NCBI GenBank assembly: GCA_030765065.1 | Contig: CM060989.1 | Span: forward strand, 40,973,501-41,037,500 | Direction: 5' to 3' | Length of the DNA stretch: 64,000 bases | Source: Deroplatys truncata | Lineage: Eukaryota; Arthropoda; Insecta; Mantodea; Mantidae | Part shown: piece by piece, positions 34,860 through 46,452 of the stretch | Position numbering within the stretch: position 1 is the first letter of the stretch | How the letters are laid out: each line of letters opens with the position of its first letter | Notes under the pieces: model-generated | Told to the model about the DNA's origin: nothing | What the model saw: only the letters and a program-made list of their open reading frames with translations | The model's database searches: none | Program-made: the position numbers and the translations under genes

Positions 34860-36228
34860 TCATTTACATTCAGCTGGGCATTCCTGTAACACACATTCAC
34901 ATTATTTGCAACTTCTTGTAGGTATATACTTCGATGTGGAGAATCACTGCAAGGGGTATTAAAGTTCTTTCTGCACGAAATCACACAGAGTACAATCTAG
35001 ACATTATTTACACATATTTTTTTAATACAGTGATGCCTGCTTTTGACAACTGCTATCGTGCTGGAAATTATTTGAAACTTACTGTAGGTATCTGCTTTGA
35101 GGTAAAGAATCAGTGAATAGACTATTAAACTTCTTTCTGCAGATCCTCGCTCAGACTACATCCTGGACGTTATTTTTTTACATATTGATGTATACTTTAG
35201 ACAAATGTTATCCTACTGAAGTGCGAATTTATAAACTCAACGAATGTAACTCTAAATGAAGCTTTGAAAGGATAGCTCAATTATTTCTACAAACCTTAAT
35301 AGGAAGAAAAGACAATTTACATGTCTTAAACTTGCCGGCTGGTACTACTCCGTGATATACCATTTGAAACTTCCCAGGCATTTCCTCCAACTGTTGGCTT
35401 GTTAGGGTTGAATATCTTGTCGGGAGAAACACTTGCTTATTCTCTAAAAGTGCAACGACTCTAGCACCGTATCGAGTATCAATTTTTCTTAAGGATTTTA
35501 TATTATAAGGCTCCTCTGGCTGAAGATCTTGTAGTCTTTGAACGGCTGGGTAAATGCTACCCTCAGCCAATGTGTTAAGTTGAGATGTCAAACTTTCTGC
35601 ATTAGGAAGAGAAAAAAACATATTCTTTATTAGAGAATGTGTTGCATAACAAAAATTTCATTTATTTGAAAGTTACAAACTTATTAACTTTTTTCTGAAA
35701 ATGATAATATGTGTAAATATAATTGAGGTTCTGATTCACTAATGAAGTTCATTAAGTACTGTATTTTTCAATTTAAATGTTTTAATATAATGTAGATATT
35801 TACTTTGTTAGAGCGAATGATTCGCGCAACAGACTTTTTGTAATATTCTAAAGCAAAAACGTTAATAAGGTATTCAAGTAATTGTATTTTCTCCAAAAAG
35901 GAATATAATTCACTCTGTGAAATCCTGTATTTAAATATCTGGAATAATAATTACTCAACAAGGTGAATACTTAACTAAATTGTTCCCATTTTGAGAATTC
36001 GCGCAGTTAGCTATTAAATGTAGAATAAGCTTGCCTAAAATGAATACTTAACTAAACTGTTCACATTTCAGAAAATTCACTTGTCTAGCTATTAACTTTT
36101 AGAATGCTCAGCTATTCGCATATAAATGCCATGCATTAAAAACAAGAACGCGAATATAAGTTAAATGTACAGAGTAATAATTTAACTTTTAAAGTAAATG
36201 AAGTGTTTTGTTACAACTTACCAGACAT
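34860..36228 (-). CDS. Gene A, right copy: spliced 110-codon protein
   Basis: Exons at 36,228-36,222, 35,596-35,295 and 34,883-34,860, with the same splice sites as the left copy. Exon 2 translation is unchanged. Just after the exon 2 donor a C-to-G change turns the unspliced reading frame into a stop (NN then TGA), whereas the spliced model is untouched. The promoter is at 36,301-36,333. An intact duplicate gene in each arm gives the element two doses of both products. Confidence 0.7.
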
Positions 36229-36300
36229 GATGTTCGTTGAAATTTCACTTTGAATGAGAAAAGTTTGCGGAGATCTTAGCTCGCTGTGTTGTCACAATAC

Positions 36301-36333
36301 AGTGAAATCGCTGGGGAAGCTACTGCTTTTATA
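36301..36333 (-). promoter_or_regulatory. Gene A core promoter, right arm
   Basis: TATAAAA on the minus strand (36,333-36,327) and initiator TCACT (36,305-36,301), with the same 30-bp spacing as in the left arm. Confidence 0.8.
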
Positions 36334-36838
36334 TCGCTTCGCCTGATAAAAATCTGAAGGGGTGAGAGGTGTGACGTTATATAATACAGCAATTTTGATT
36401 GGCTACTCCAAAAATTCGAGAAGGAGAGGGAAATGCTAGCCTCGCACAGGGACATTTCGTAAGCAAGTCTAAACCCGTTATGGGGGAAACCATCGCTCAC
36501 GCCAGCGTTCCTTAAGGGGAATGCTTCTGCGTATGACGCTAGGAAATAAAAAATATATTTTATTTTTTACATTTACCGCTAAAAATTCATTGTTAATTAT
36601 TGTTACATTACCAAATTAATCATAGAGCGAAAATAATGTATTGTTTCTGTAGATATAATTTTCCTCGAACCAGCAACCTTTCGATTGTGAATAGACACGT
36701 TACAGATGTTTAAAGAACGTCTGATGCTATGTGATGGCTTTATAATTCTATTCTCTATGCATTACCACGGGAAAAAACGAATAGCGAGTTACCGCTTGAG
36801 AAAAGTTAAAAGTATTTGAAAATTTAAACCAATATCAA

Positions 36839-38280
36839 AAAATCTGATGTGTACACTCACATGGCTTTCTCTACTCTTGTACAAACTATTTTTTACAAGC
36901 ACTTATTCCCTATATGCTTCATGTTAATCGAGATATCGGGATGTCAATGTTATTGGTAATTTTCATGACGATACAATGTGAATATGATAGGTTTTAAGCG
37001 ATAGTCAAATATTTTAACGCTGGTTGCTATGTGGTGCATTCCATTCTCTTTGCATATCGAGGACATAAAAAAAGAATAATGAATTTGAGAAAAAGTATAA
37101 GTATTGGAAAATTTTAATGGAATAACAAGCAATATCTCGAAAAACGATTTACTCAACAACAAGAATGTATATGTTATAAATTATGTATTTTAACGCGATC
37201 TCCATTTTTTGTGTAGTAAAATTTTGTCTATCTCTTATGGTTTATCAGTTTTGCAAAAGTCGTTCAGAATGAAGAATACTTTGGAGACATTCCCAGAAAA
37301 AACCCGCCTCCGAAATAAAGTCCACTTCCTGAAAATAATAACAATATTAATAATAATATAGAATGTGTAAAAAGAACTTCATAAAATATTGAAAAAATTC
37401 TTACCGTTCGGTGCTTGCTGCATGTATGGGGCAGGGCCCCCACCCTGCTTATTTGGTGCCAGGAAGGTCTGGAAGCCTGGAGGTGGCGGTGCAGCGGTCG
37501 CGAAGCCTGCTGGTACAACGCTCGCGAAGCCTGATGCTACCGGTGCAGCGGTCGCATGTTGACCGATACCGCCTCCGAAATAAAGTCCATTTCCTGGAAA
37601 AAATAAATAAATAATAATAGTATAGCATGTTTAAGTACAGAGTTCTAAAGAATCTACACTCTATACGTGAAAAAAAAATACATGTTTTAAACACCCTCGT
37701 GAAAAATACATAGCATTCTGGGAGACCGAAAGAGTTATGTGACTGCATATGGGCGAGAAACTCCCCTTAAATATATCCTTTTCTTCTTATACAATCCAGA
37801 ACTCTATGCTGTCGGAGGCATGCCTTTGTGTGCCAGAATCGACATTGTATGTCTACTATCATGTAATTTTTTAGTTAAAATCCTCAAACACCCGTCTGTA
37901 AATTCTCACCTTACGAGTGTTGCTGCATGTACGGATGGTAGAGCCGCCTCCATGATGATTTGGTACCAGGAAGGTCTGGAAGCCTGGCGCTGCCTGTGCA
38001 GCGCTCGATGGATGGTCGATACCAAAATAAAGTCCACTTCCTGGAAATAATAATACAAATAATAATAAAGAATATGAACAAGAAGTTAATATGAATTGTT
38101 ACATTACTTATTTAAAAACTCTGAAGAATGCTTACCATTCGGGTGTTCGGGTGTCTGAATCATTACGGTATTTGATGAGCGATCCTGCAGCCTGCGGCCC
38201 AGAAAATTCGAGATATACAATTCATTTCTCATTACAATATCTTAAACATTTAATATTTTATTCAATATCGTTAGATTACT
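36839..38280 (-). repeat. DR1 copy inside the right arm, split by a captured segment
   Basis: Mirror of 24,930-26,371, with a second DR1 fragment at about 36,650-36,826. Confidence 0.85.
37301..38197 (-). pseudogene. Captured repetitive-exon fragment, right-arm copy
   Basis: Inverted copy of 25,013-25,909 with the same exon blocks (about 37,405-37,593 and 37,915-38,040) and splice sites. The predicted peptides are identical in both arms. Confidence 0.7.
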
Positions 38281-38464
38281 TGAAATGAATTTGTGCGTGT
38301 GTGTGTATTAAGTTTATATTAACATGCTGGAATATTCGAAAAATATCTCTCGAATGGATGGGGTATTTAAAATCGTACTCGTCCTATGTTTACTAAGCCC
38401 AATCTTTTTAAAAATGGAATAAATTAAGAGTAACGAGGATTGTTTAGGCAAGGCTCCATATTTC

Positions 38465-40566
38465 ATTATTTAGAATTAAACAAATGCTATTAGTCGTAAT
38501 AATCATGCACATACGACAGCAAGCAAATGCGCGAGTCAATTCATATAAATTAATTAATAAAAAAATATTTAATTGTTTTCATCGATCAGCGAGAGCCTTA
38601 TTTTAATAACGTATGTAATATCATTCTGAATACTTTTTATTCTTCATATTACTCTCGCCAAATCATATTTCTTTGTTTAACATCCCGAAAAAAAATCAGT
38701 TTAATTTTTTGATATCATGTTTGCATTTCTTGTACGCGAGTATTTAAATAATGACAAAGATACAATCGAATGTTTAAGTACAGAATCTATACAGTATACG
38801 TTTAATTGAAAACTTAAATCATTAATATTCTTCATGTAGAATTATATTAATTATCGGAAAACATTTTTTGTGATAAGCTTAAAACATGTCTAGATTGGTT
38901 TTCCCCTGTGTATGATGGTATTTCTGGACAGAGGAAGCTCTTAAGAAAATCTTTTGTGCCGGTAATTGTTATTTACCCCGAGGGTCTGTGGTTTTTCAGA
39001 GCACTTAGCCTGTTTAATGAATTGGAAACGGGTGTTATTGTTCACTAAGAGCTCTATACAAGACCTTGTTTTTACATTCTTCTGACGAAAATTAATGGTG
39101 CGGAAGAGTTTGCCGTTGTCTGCTAATGGGTCTACATATGCATTCTTCAGGGGGTGTACACCATATTTCTTTCAGGCAGTGTACGCCAGTGAATAATTCG
39201 TTGAATTTCTCAAAGTTCGCTACGTCTTTAGAAAGAACATTTAAAACGAATATAAAATTTATATTTGAAGTCTTCGTGCGTGTTACTTACAGGTACGCCT
39301 GTTTTGAATTGTAATTATTACTTCTCTCGTGTGAGAAGAGACATAGAGGGCTTTTATTTTTAACGTCAGTTGAAGCGTACTCGATGTGCTGGATACCCCT
39401 AGCCATTAAGAGCAGGTAGTGGGGAAAACCCACGCGTCCTGGTTTAACCGCCTCTCATGATGGACGGGGCATTGCTGTCACATTGCGTCTTGTTTTTTCG
39501 TAAAGGGTTCTCGTGTTAACGTCTCATACAAGCTATTTGCAATTTCGCTTTAAGTTGCTTTTTAATTCATCTAAGCAATGTAATGTTTTTTATAAACCCG
39601 CAATTCAAAAGAAGAATTAAACACACGTTATTAGCCGTAATAGTTATATACGCGTAATATTCTCGCATATACGATAACGAACAGTTGCGCGCAAATCAAT
39701 TACATTAATCAATAAAAAAAACTTAATTGTTTTTAATCGATAGACTGCGTCGTTTCATTAGAAGTGAGATATTCATGGTAGATGAATAATTGGGTGAGAT
39801 ATCTCTAGGAGCGCGAGTCAATTACATTAATTATTCATTGTATTCATCGATCAGCGAGAGTCTTATTTATTTTTTATTTATTTCATAATCAATTCCTCCG
39901 GAGCCAGCATGAACGCCCCTTGCATGTTAATTCGACTTTATTTTTTTTTCCGGAATCATATTTCGCAGAATTATATAGAGTTAAGATGGCCGTCTTGCGT
40001 ACACCTCGAATTTAAATATGGTGAATTCACAACTTTCGGATATGACCACCAGGGGCGCTGTGAGCAAACACTCGCTGGAGTTTCACTCATATTACCACTT
40101 GGTGCGCTAGTGTAGCTGGCGAACTGAAGCGGGAGTGGAGGGGATGCGGAAGTCGACTTGCCAGTCCAAATATCGAGAGTCAGTCATTCGTGTGAAACGT
40201 CTCGCTGTGGAAGGTTGCGGTCGGTGTTCCACCTCAATTATCACGCGATAACGAGTGTTACGTCAAGTCTGTCCTTTCATCTATGTGTTGTAATATTCTT
40301 ATAAATCCAAAATATATTTTCCCTCAAAAGTAGAATTAAATAAATGTTATTACTCGTAATAATTATACACATGCTACCACACATATACGATAACAAACAG
40401 TTGCGCGCGAGTCAATTAATCATTCAAAAATACTTAAATGTATTCATCAACCGACTAGCCGCGTTTCATTGCAATAGTAGTAATATAAGGGGGGTTTAGG
40501 ACCAGGTGCGCGCGAATTCAATCAAAAATACTTAATTGCTCGAAGAACCGCGTTTAATTGCATTAG
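38465..40566. repeat. Subterminal repeat region, right arm
   Basis: Mirror of 22,645-24,745 with the same five diverged modules in inverse order. Confidence 0.7.
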
Positions 40567-40650
40567 TAGTAATATGATGGGCATTCTTTTTTCAATAACA
40601 CACATTACCTAATTGATTGACACAATTATGTACTCAAACGATTTGCCGAT

Positions 40651-41128
40651 GTGCGGCAGGCATCGAGAATCGCATTCCCACACCGCCAACGTCACGCACC
40701 GAGAACCCCATTCCCTTATACCCCTCACCCCGAGCGGCACATCCCCTACCCCAAGCCAATCACACGGCAGGGATTTAGACAAGTCACAATGAGGGGGCGG
40801 GAATGTAGTCACCGTATAGGAACAATACACACTCTCCCACCTATCCACAGGGAACCAACCAGAACACAAAGGGGAGGGAGGACACGCGTATGGGGGAGGG
40901 AGGGAGGGGGGCGGGTCACCGGCACGTGACCGCAGGGGGGGGAGGGGGGACGACCTGCCGGCACAGACACTGTCGGCATTAGATCAGCACACAAAGGGAA
41001 GGGGGCGGAGCTAGCGGCACGCGACCGGGCGGCAAATAGTAGCACACAAAGGGAGGGGGCGGGGCTTGAAGTCAGAACAATAGGTCATTAATTCCTTTGT
41101 TCTCACCAGAACAATAGCCCATTGTTCT
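40651..41128. repeat. GC-rich block and tip hairpin, right arm
   Basis: Mirror of 22,087-22,560. It differs from the left block by at least one substitution (C/G near 40,955) and a 4-bp insertion in the agggagggaggg run near 40,905. The agaacaat / attgttct hairpin is at about 41,108-41,128. Confidence 0.75.
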
Positions 41129-41151
41129 CAAGTCGCCATGTTATATCTACT

Positions 41152-41157
41152 ATTCGA
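41152..41157. repeat. Target-site duplication, right (ATTCGA)
   Basis: Matches 22,058-22,063 exactly and directly abuts the last base of the giant element. Confidence 0.9.
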
Positions 41158-41901
41158 TACCGAGATTTCACCGGAAATACATGTTTTGAGACCCCTGAAT
41201 CCAAAAAAACATTTTTGGAAACATGTCCGTGTGTGTGTCTGTCTGTGAACAGCATAACTCAGAAACGAACAGTCGGATAAACACCAAACTTGGTATTTAG
41301 GTTCAGTATCTTCCAGAGATGCGACACGAAGGTTTTCAAGAAAATCCCTCCACCCCAGATTACCCTTTACATGGAACATTTACGAAAATTTAATTTTCTC
41401 AAAAATGGCTAACGATTTTGATTAAAATGTCATATGTTTAGGATATTTTCATGACAAATGAAAAATGTATATCTTGAATTTTCTCCAAAAGTATTCTTCA
41501 TTGTGAACGACTTTTGCATAACTGGTAAACCATAAGAGATAGACAAAATGTGGATCGCGTTAAAATAAAAAATTTATGTCATATACTTTTTTTTTTGCTG
41601 AGTGAACCATTTTCGAGATATTGCTTGTTATTCCCTTAAATTTTCCAATACTTATACTTTTTCTCATATTCGTTATTCATTTTTTTTAGTCCTGGACATG
41701 CAAAGAGAATGGAATGCGCCACATAGCAACCAACGCTTAAAATATTTGACTATCGCTTATAACCTACCATATTCCCCTTGCACCTACAAGAAGATTAGCA
41801 ATAAGATTAACATCTCGATTAACATGAAACATATGGAGAATAAGCGTTCGTAAAAATAGTTTGTACAAGAGTAGAGAAAGTGAGGTGAGGGTAACACATC
41901 A
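41152..41901 (+). repeat. DR1 copy, 3' piece
   Basis: It opens with the second ATTCGA (41,152-41,157), then taccgagatttcaccggaaa, and follows the DR1 consensus to agtagagaaagtgaggtgag and gtaacacatca. Joined to 22,005-22,063 with one ATTCGA it makes a normal DR1 copy of about 0.8 kb. Confidence 0.9.
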
Positions 41902-41963
41902 GATTTTTTTACAAAATGTTTGTGTTTTCTTTGTTAGGTCGGATACTTCTGGGACAGCTCTCG
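41902..41963 (+). mobile_element. Mariner copy 2, displaced 3' end
   Basis: gattttttt then acaaaatgtttgtgttttct, the continuation of 22,004, running to the terminal tctgggacagctctcg and a TA at 41,964-41,965. The heptamer gattttt is present on both sides of the interruption (21,998-22,004 and 41,902-41,908). Confidence 0.9.
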
Positions 41964-41965
41964 TA

Positions 41966-42488
41966 CTTGACTTAATGCTCTAAGTGCGACTTTTATGACA
42001 GGAATACCTGCTCTAAGAATCGAAAAGTGTTGCTATCGATTAAGTGGAAGAGTATCGTAGAGACATTAAAAAGGAGGCGGGCAGGTGGAAGCCCTGCAGC
42101 GCTGGCTACTAATGCTGTCCTCATTAATTAGATTTAGAGAGGTATAACCTGCAATTTAACGGCACGATGTACATATATTGTGTACAGTCAATTGTTAGAA
42201 GGTGTAATGACACCTTGCGCTCGCGAATCGAGAGATTCCATCAACATTAGTCTCACTCGATTTGGTTTGTTTTCCTGCCCCAGCCTCAAGGTCGCTGTCC
42301 AACTCACATGAAGTGGAGATCTGAGACAATGACGTAGCAACGTTTTCTATACGCTGCCTTCAGTAGGTCTATTGTAAAGTTGTCTGCGAGATTTTGGAAA
42401 ATATTTGTATTGCTCTTAAATTTTTAAGCGACTGGTTAAAATGCTTTCGGTAGTTGTCAAATAGATTTAACTTTCTCTGCCTTTTAGA
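41966..42488. other. Unassigned non-coding stretch
   Basis: No gene or repeat recognised. It ends in a polypyrimidine-like tract (tttctctgccttttag) that may serve as a splice acceptor for the block that follows. Confidence 0.45.
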
Positions 42489-42653
42489 GTCAAAGAAGAT
42501 AATGCAAAAACAAACTGCAGAGCATGTAATGTTTTAGGGGCAAAACAAAGTGATCTTTTGAAACACTGTGAAAGCCAGAAACACATGAAGAATCATAAAG
42601 CTATTTACACCACATACATTACTAAGAAATGTACAATTATTAAATGCATTTAA
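42489..42653 (+). pseudogene. Terminal-exon-like zinc-finger fragment
   Basis: After the acceptor-like tttctctgccttttagA comes a 55-codon open stretch ending at TAA. It contains CRACNVLGAKQSDLLKHCES then QKHMKNH: a C-x2-C-x12-H-x5-H finger of the U1/BED-like type that is common as a repeated module in insect transposon-derived or capture-prone genes. No other exon is visible nearby. It could be a last exon of a host gene or a stranded captured exon. Confidence 0.4.
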
Positions 42654-43085
42654 ACTTAATTAATCACTTAAACAAAAGATAAACTACAACCTAAATTACC
42701 AACAGAGAGACTCTAATAATTTTTTCTATGACCTATAGTAGTTATATTTGGTAGTGGAATGTACCGGAATTCTGTTCGACCTATGGCGAGATTCGATGTT
42801 TTTGGTTGGCAACACTGTCCACTCCCCTTGGACAGAGGGCTGAGTGGTCGTTCTTCGCCCTCTAGGTAGCTCCGGTAGTGGGACGGGTCTTCGAATCTGG
42901 ATCTATTAGGGCCTTCCATGCATCTATGAGGCCTGTCTGCCTGCGACCTGCAGCCTCCTGTTGTTCATTCACTTCATCTCTTCCTCCGGGGGTGGTTGTC
43001 ACAGTAGATCTATTTAGGTCGTAGTGCACCAGGTGTCCCCCTCCGTTTAATAAGCTATATCTATAACTTTTTAATCTATACCGAT
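42654..43085. other. Unassigned stretch
   Basis: Somewhat GC-richer at 42,760-43,050. Minus-strand frames there (e.g. RSRFEDPSHYRSYLEGE) are open for 60-76 codons but recognised neither by motif nor by gene structure. Confidence 0.4.
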
Positions 43086-44336
43086 CAGTCATAAGTTCTA
43101 TCCTCTTGTTTGTAGCTCTACAAATTAAAAATAAATGATTTAATGGTATTGTTACAAGTTACCATGATAGCAGAGTTATTCCAAACACATTTGCTTTGTG
43201 TAGTATCCTACATCAACCAATAAGTATGGAAGGGGTATAAATGAAAACAGAATTGCAGTGATTGCTCTCTATATGTGATACGAAACCTACTGAAATTTTC
43301 AAGTTGTTAAAACAACTGAAGATTTCATTAACATTTGTTTACCAAACTGTCAAGAGATTCGTTAAATCTTCATCTATTGAAGTCTTACCAAGATCTGGCA
43401 GGCCTTATACCATAAGGGCTTCAGGAGTGGTAAAAGCAGTAAGAGAACCAATACGTCGAAACCCACTCCGGAAACAAACCAATAATGCCCCGAAAGTTGA
43501 ATGTATCCGCCAAATCCATACCTGGGATTATCAGAGAAGAACTTCGTATGAGAGCTTATCGGTGGTCAGTGGGATATTTGTTAACCTCCAACCTAAAGAT
43601 CAGGTACGAAAGATCAAAGAGCTTCTTACAGTGACATGCTCAGAATTTTCATGAAAATATCCTCTTCAAAATGAGAAAATGTTCACAATGGAGGAGTACA
43701 ATAAGCAAAATAGTAAAATATATGCACGGAGCTCGGAGGAAGCTAAAATATCAGTCCAGAGAGGGCACCATCCAGCGTCAGTGATGATTTGGTGGAGCTT
43801 GTCACATCAAGGAGTAACATCTCTCCATTTCTACAAACAAGGAGTAAAAACAGGAGCCAGAGGGTACCAAGAGGACATCCTAGAGAGGACCTTGTCTTCA
43901 AGGGAAGCCATTGGGTCTTTCAGCAAGACTCAGCCCCAGCTCACAAGGCTAGAACAACTCAAGCATGGCTCAGGTACAATGTTCCAGAATTCATTGCAGC
44001 AGAAGACTGGCCCTCTGCCAAGCCAAACCTGAACCCACTGGACTATAGGCTTTGGGATATCTTGGAGAGTAAGGCCTGTGCTAAACCTCACTCCAATTTT
44101 GAATCTCCAAAGCGACGTCTCGTAAAGGCAGCTCAGGAAATTCCTCTAGATGTCATCCATGCTGCAACAGCAGACTGACCTAACAGATTAAGGTCCTGTG
44201 TAAAGGCCAGAGGGGATCATTTTGAATGACTTATACTGTAAGAAATGTTCATTAGTCACCGAGTTAAAATGTATATGCTATATTATTTGTGTCTTTTGAA
44301 TATCGCTTCTTGATCATAGGACAGAACTTATGACTG
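43086..44336 (+). mobile_element. Mariner-superfamily element, DD37D spacing (maT-like)
   Basis: 1,251 bp. The left end cagtcataagttctatcct matches the reverse complement of the right end, cagtcataagttctgtcct. It encloses a transposase with 37 residues between the second and third catalytic Asp, the spacing that defines the maT group. Confidence 0.85.
43240..44228 (+). pseudogene. Broken DD37D transposase
   Basis: The N-terminal helix-turn-helix (KPTEIFKLLKQLKISLTFVY, SGRPYTIR) is in one frame to about 43,654. The centre restarts near 43,679. After a shift, HWVFQQDSAPAHKARTTQAW (second Asp) and KPNLNPLDYRLWDILESKAC (third Asp, 38 positions later) follow to about 44,178, and the conserved end ARGDHFE stops at 44,228. 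At least two shifts and a stop separate the pieces. Usual relatives have about 340 residues. Confidence 0.85.
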
Positions 44337-44984
44337 GACTGTGTACAAAAGTCCAGATACTGTGACAAAAGCATGGGCACTTTACATATTTAGTCTAAGC
44401 AATTGCCTTAAAACGACGCACAGTAAAACAGTGACATTTTCGTAACACAAAAGAGGCGAACATTTCAAAATAAGGGGTGTACCTTTTAGAACTAGCCTAT
44501 GCGTATCCCCAATACATACCGTTACTAAATTTCGAAGGTTCTAGCCAAAGAACGCCTTTAAACATTCCCTTCAAAGGAACTATTTGCTAACGGCAATTTA
44601 GTAAGGGATTTCCCAATCTCAAGGATGGGGCAACGTTAAGGAAAATATTTCATTCACCCAGAAGCTCAGTGAATCTACTACCTGCTGAAGGAATGTTTGG
44701 ACAAAGTTTGTGTTCTAGATGAAGCTTTAATATTGCCAGTTATAAGACACCTTCTGGGAAAGCAAATGCTACCTTCTTTTCCAAGAGAATTCAAACAACT
44801 CCAGGACAGACAATGAACGGTAAATTCCATGAAGTGAAAGCAGCTTCGGTTTTCCTCAGATAGGCTTTAGCCAACTCCTCTCACAGATTTCTGTTTACAG
44901 ATTCTATGTCACTTTTCTAGGGCCATGATGATAACCTCATCGCCCTATATATTCTGTACTAGAAAACTCACTTTTGCTGAAGAT
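44337..44984. other. Unassigned non-coding stretch
   Basis: No recognisable gene or repeat. Confidence 0.5.
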
Positions 44985-46452
44985 TTATTTCTTTTTCTAC
45001 TTATTGTAAGTATGGGAATTATTGTATTCCACCCAAAGCTCGATACCGAGATTTCACTGGAGATATACAATTTGAGACTTTTAAAAAATCCTTAGAAAAA
45101 GGACATAAGTGTCACATTCACATGCCTTTCTCTATCCTCTCGCTTATTAATAGGTATATAAATTATTCTTACGAAAGTTTATTTTCCTATCTACTTCATT
45201 TTAATCGAGATAAACCTTTGCAGAAATAGCTGCATTACACATTTTGTTATAGACACAAAGGGAATAGAGATAGTCAAACGTTTTGGAACTGGACGCTATA
45301 TGCTGAAACTATTAATAACGGATATCTCGAAAATGGCTATTGCCACAAAGAAAGTTATCTGAAATAAGCTGTGTGTTTTAAAAAGATCTACACTTTTTGT
45401 GGGTAGGTTTTCGTGTACCGTTTAATGTTTACCAGTTATACAAGATTATACAAAATTCCTTTCAAATGAGCAGAACTTCACAAGCTATTCCCAGAAAATT
45501 CAAGGTATACGTTAAATTTGTTATGTAAATGTCTTTAATATATGGCATTTTAATCAAAACCGTTAGAGGCATTTATTAGAAAAGGAAAAATACCATACCA
45601 AGTGTGGTATTTATCCGAATTTTCGTTTTCGAGTTATGGTGTTCACAAAACACACGCGCCCCCGTGGGGGTCTTTTTCTAAAAATTCTTTTTTTCGACTC
45701 ATGGGGCCTCAAAACATGTATTTCCGGTGAAATCTCGGTAACGAATTTTTGGGTGGAATTCTATGGCTTTTCTACCTAATATGTATATGGTACATAGAGT
45801 AAAAACAAGCATACTTGGTATTTAAGTTCAGTATCTTCCAATGATGCGACAAGAAGATTTTCAAGAAATCCCCACCCCTAACTACCCTTTACATAAAAAG
45901 TTGTTCGTTATTTTTAACTTTCTCAAAAATTGTTTTTGTGGATTTTACTTAAAATACTATACTTTTAAGATATTTATATCACAAATAAAATGTATGTCTT
46001 AGATTTTTTTGCGAAGAGCCTGTGAAGTGCTCTTCATTTTGAATGAATGTTGTGCAATTTGTAAAGCGCAAAAGATAGACGAAATATAACTACACAGAAT
46101 TGTAGGTCTCGTTAAAGCACACAATTTATGTTAAATAATTTTCTTTTAGCATTAACCATTTCCGAGGTAATCTTTGTTATCGGTTTGAATTTTCAAATAC
46201 TTTTCTCAAGTGGTAAGTAACTATTCATTTTTGCTGTGGTCGTTCAAAAATGAAAGATTTTCAAAGCCACCACATAACTATCCGCTCTTTAAAAATCTAG
46301 CTATCGCTAATGTATCCTTCTCAGACCTACAACGAGTGGGTAAATATGAAATTAAAGTTTATCTCATTAACATGCAGCAGATAGAAGAATAAGCTTTTGT
46401 AAGTATAAATTGTAGAAGAATGGGTAGAGAAAATCATGTGAATGTAATACAT
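44985..46452. repeat. Three adjoining DR1 copies in mixed orientation
   Basis: 44,985-45,100 is a plus-strand start fragment containing attccacccaaagctcgata. 45,105-45,800 is a minus-strand copy beginning gtgtcacattcacatgcctt. 45,810-46,452 is a plus-strand copy ending aatgtaatacatcag. The copies are old and mutually diverged. Confidence 0.75.

Larger units (their letters stand above)
22064..41151. mobile_element. 19-kb palindromic mobile element (Polinton-like by ends and target duplication)
   Basis: 19,088 bp between two ATTCGA copies. The ends are agtagatataacatggcgac and its exact complement, so it begins AG and ends CT. Two arms of about 7.67 and 7.75 kb are nearly identical inverted copies, separated by a 21-bp satellite of about 3.65 kb. 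Each arm carries, from the outside in: a hairpin-bearing end, a GC-rich block, subterminal repeats, a DR1 copy with captured exons, gene A and gene B. Differences between arms noted by eye are few: a 4-bp indel and a C/G change in the GC-rich block, single changes near 27,371, 23,706, 26,140 and 27,932, and the copy number of a roughly 71-bp repeat at the inner end. Polintons/Mavericks are known for AG...CT ends, 6-bp duplications and 15-20 kb length, but no Polinton core gene is seen. Class assignment is inference; element status is strongly supported. Confidence 0.9.
33400..41151 (-). repeat. Right arm of the giant inverted repeat
   Basis: Inverted copy of 22,064-29,737. The inner end has three copies of the roughly 71-bp repeat instead of two. 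It also has about one satellite monomer in inverted orientation (33,381-33,402) next to the main array. Confidence 0.95.

Noticed and set aside
22064-41151. Palindrome as a sequencing fold-back or assembly artefact
   Set aside because: Both tips end exactly at a 6-bp target duplication, the right flank is the true continuation of the left flank, and the arms differ by several substitutions and indels.
22064-41151. A complete Polinton or an integrated virus genome
   Set aside because: No DNA polymerase B, integrase, packaging ATPase, protease or capsid gene is visible in either arm or in the spacer.
42713-43092. Minus-strand frames as a host gene or retroelement piece
   Set aside because: No recognisable motif, splice structure or terminal repeats.
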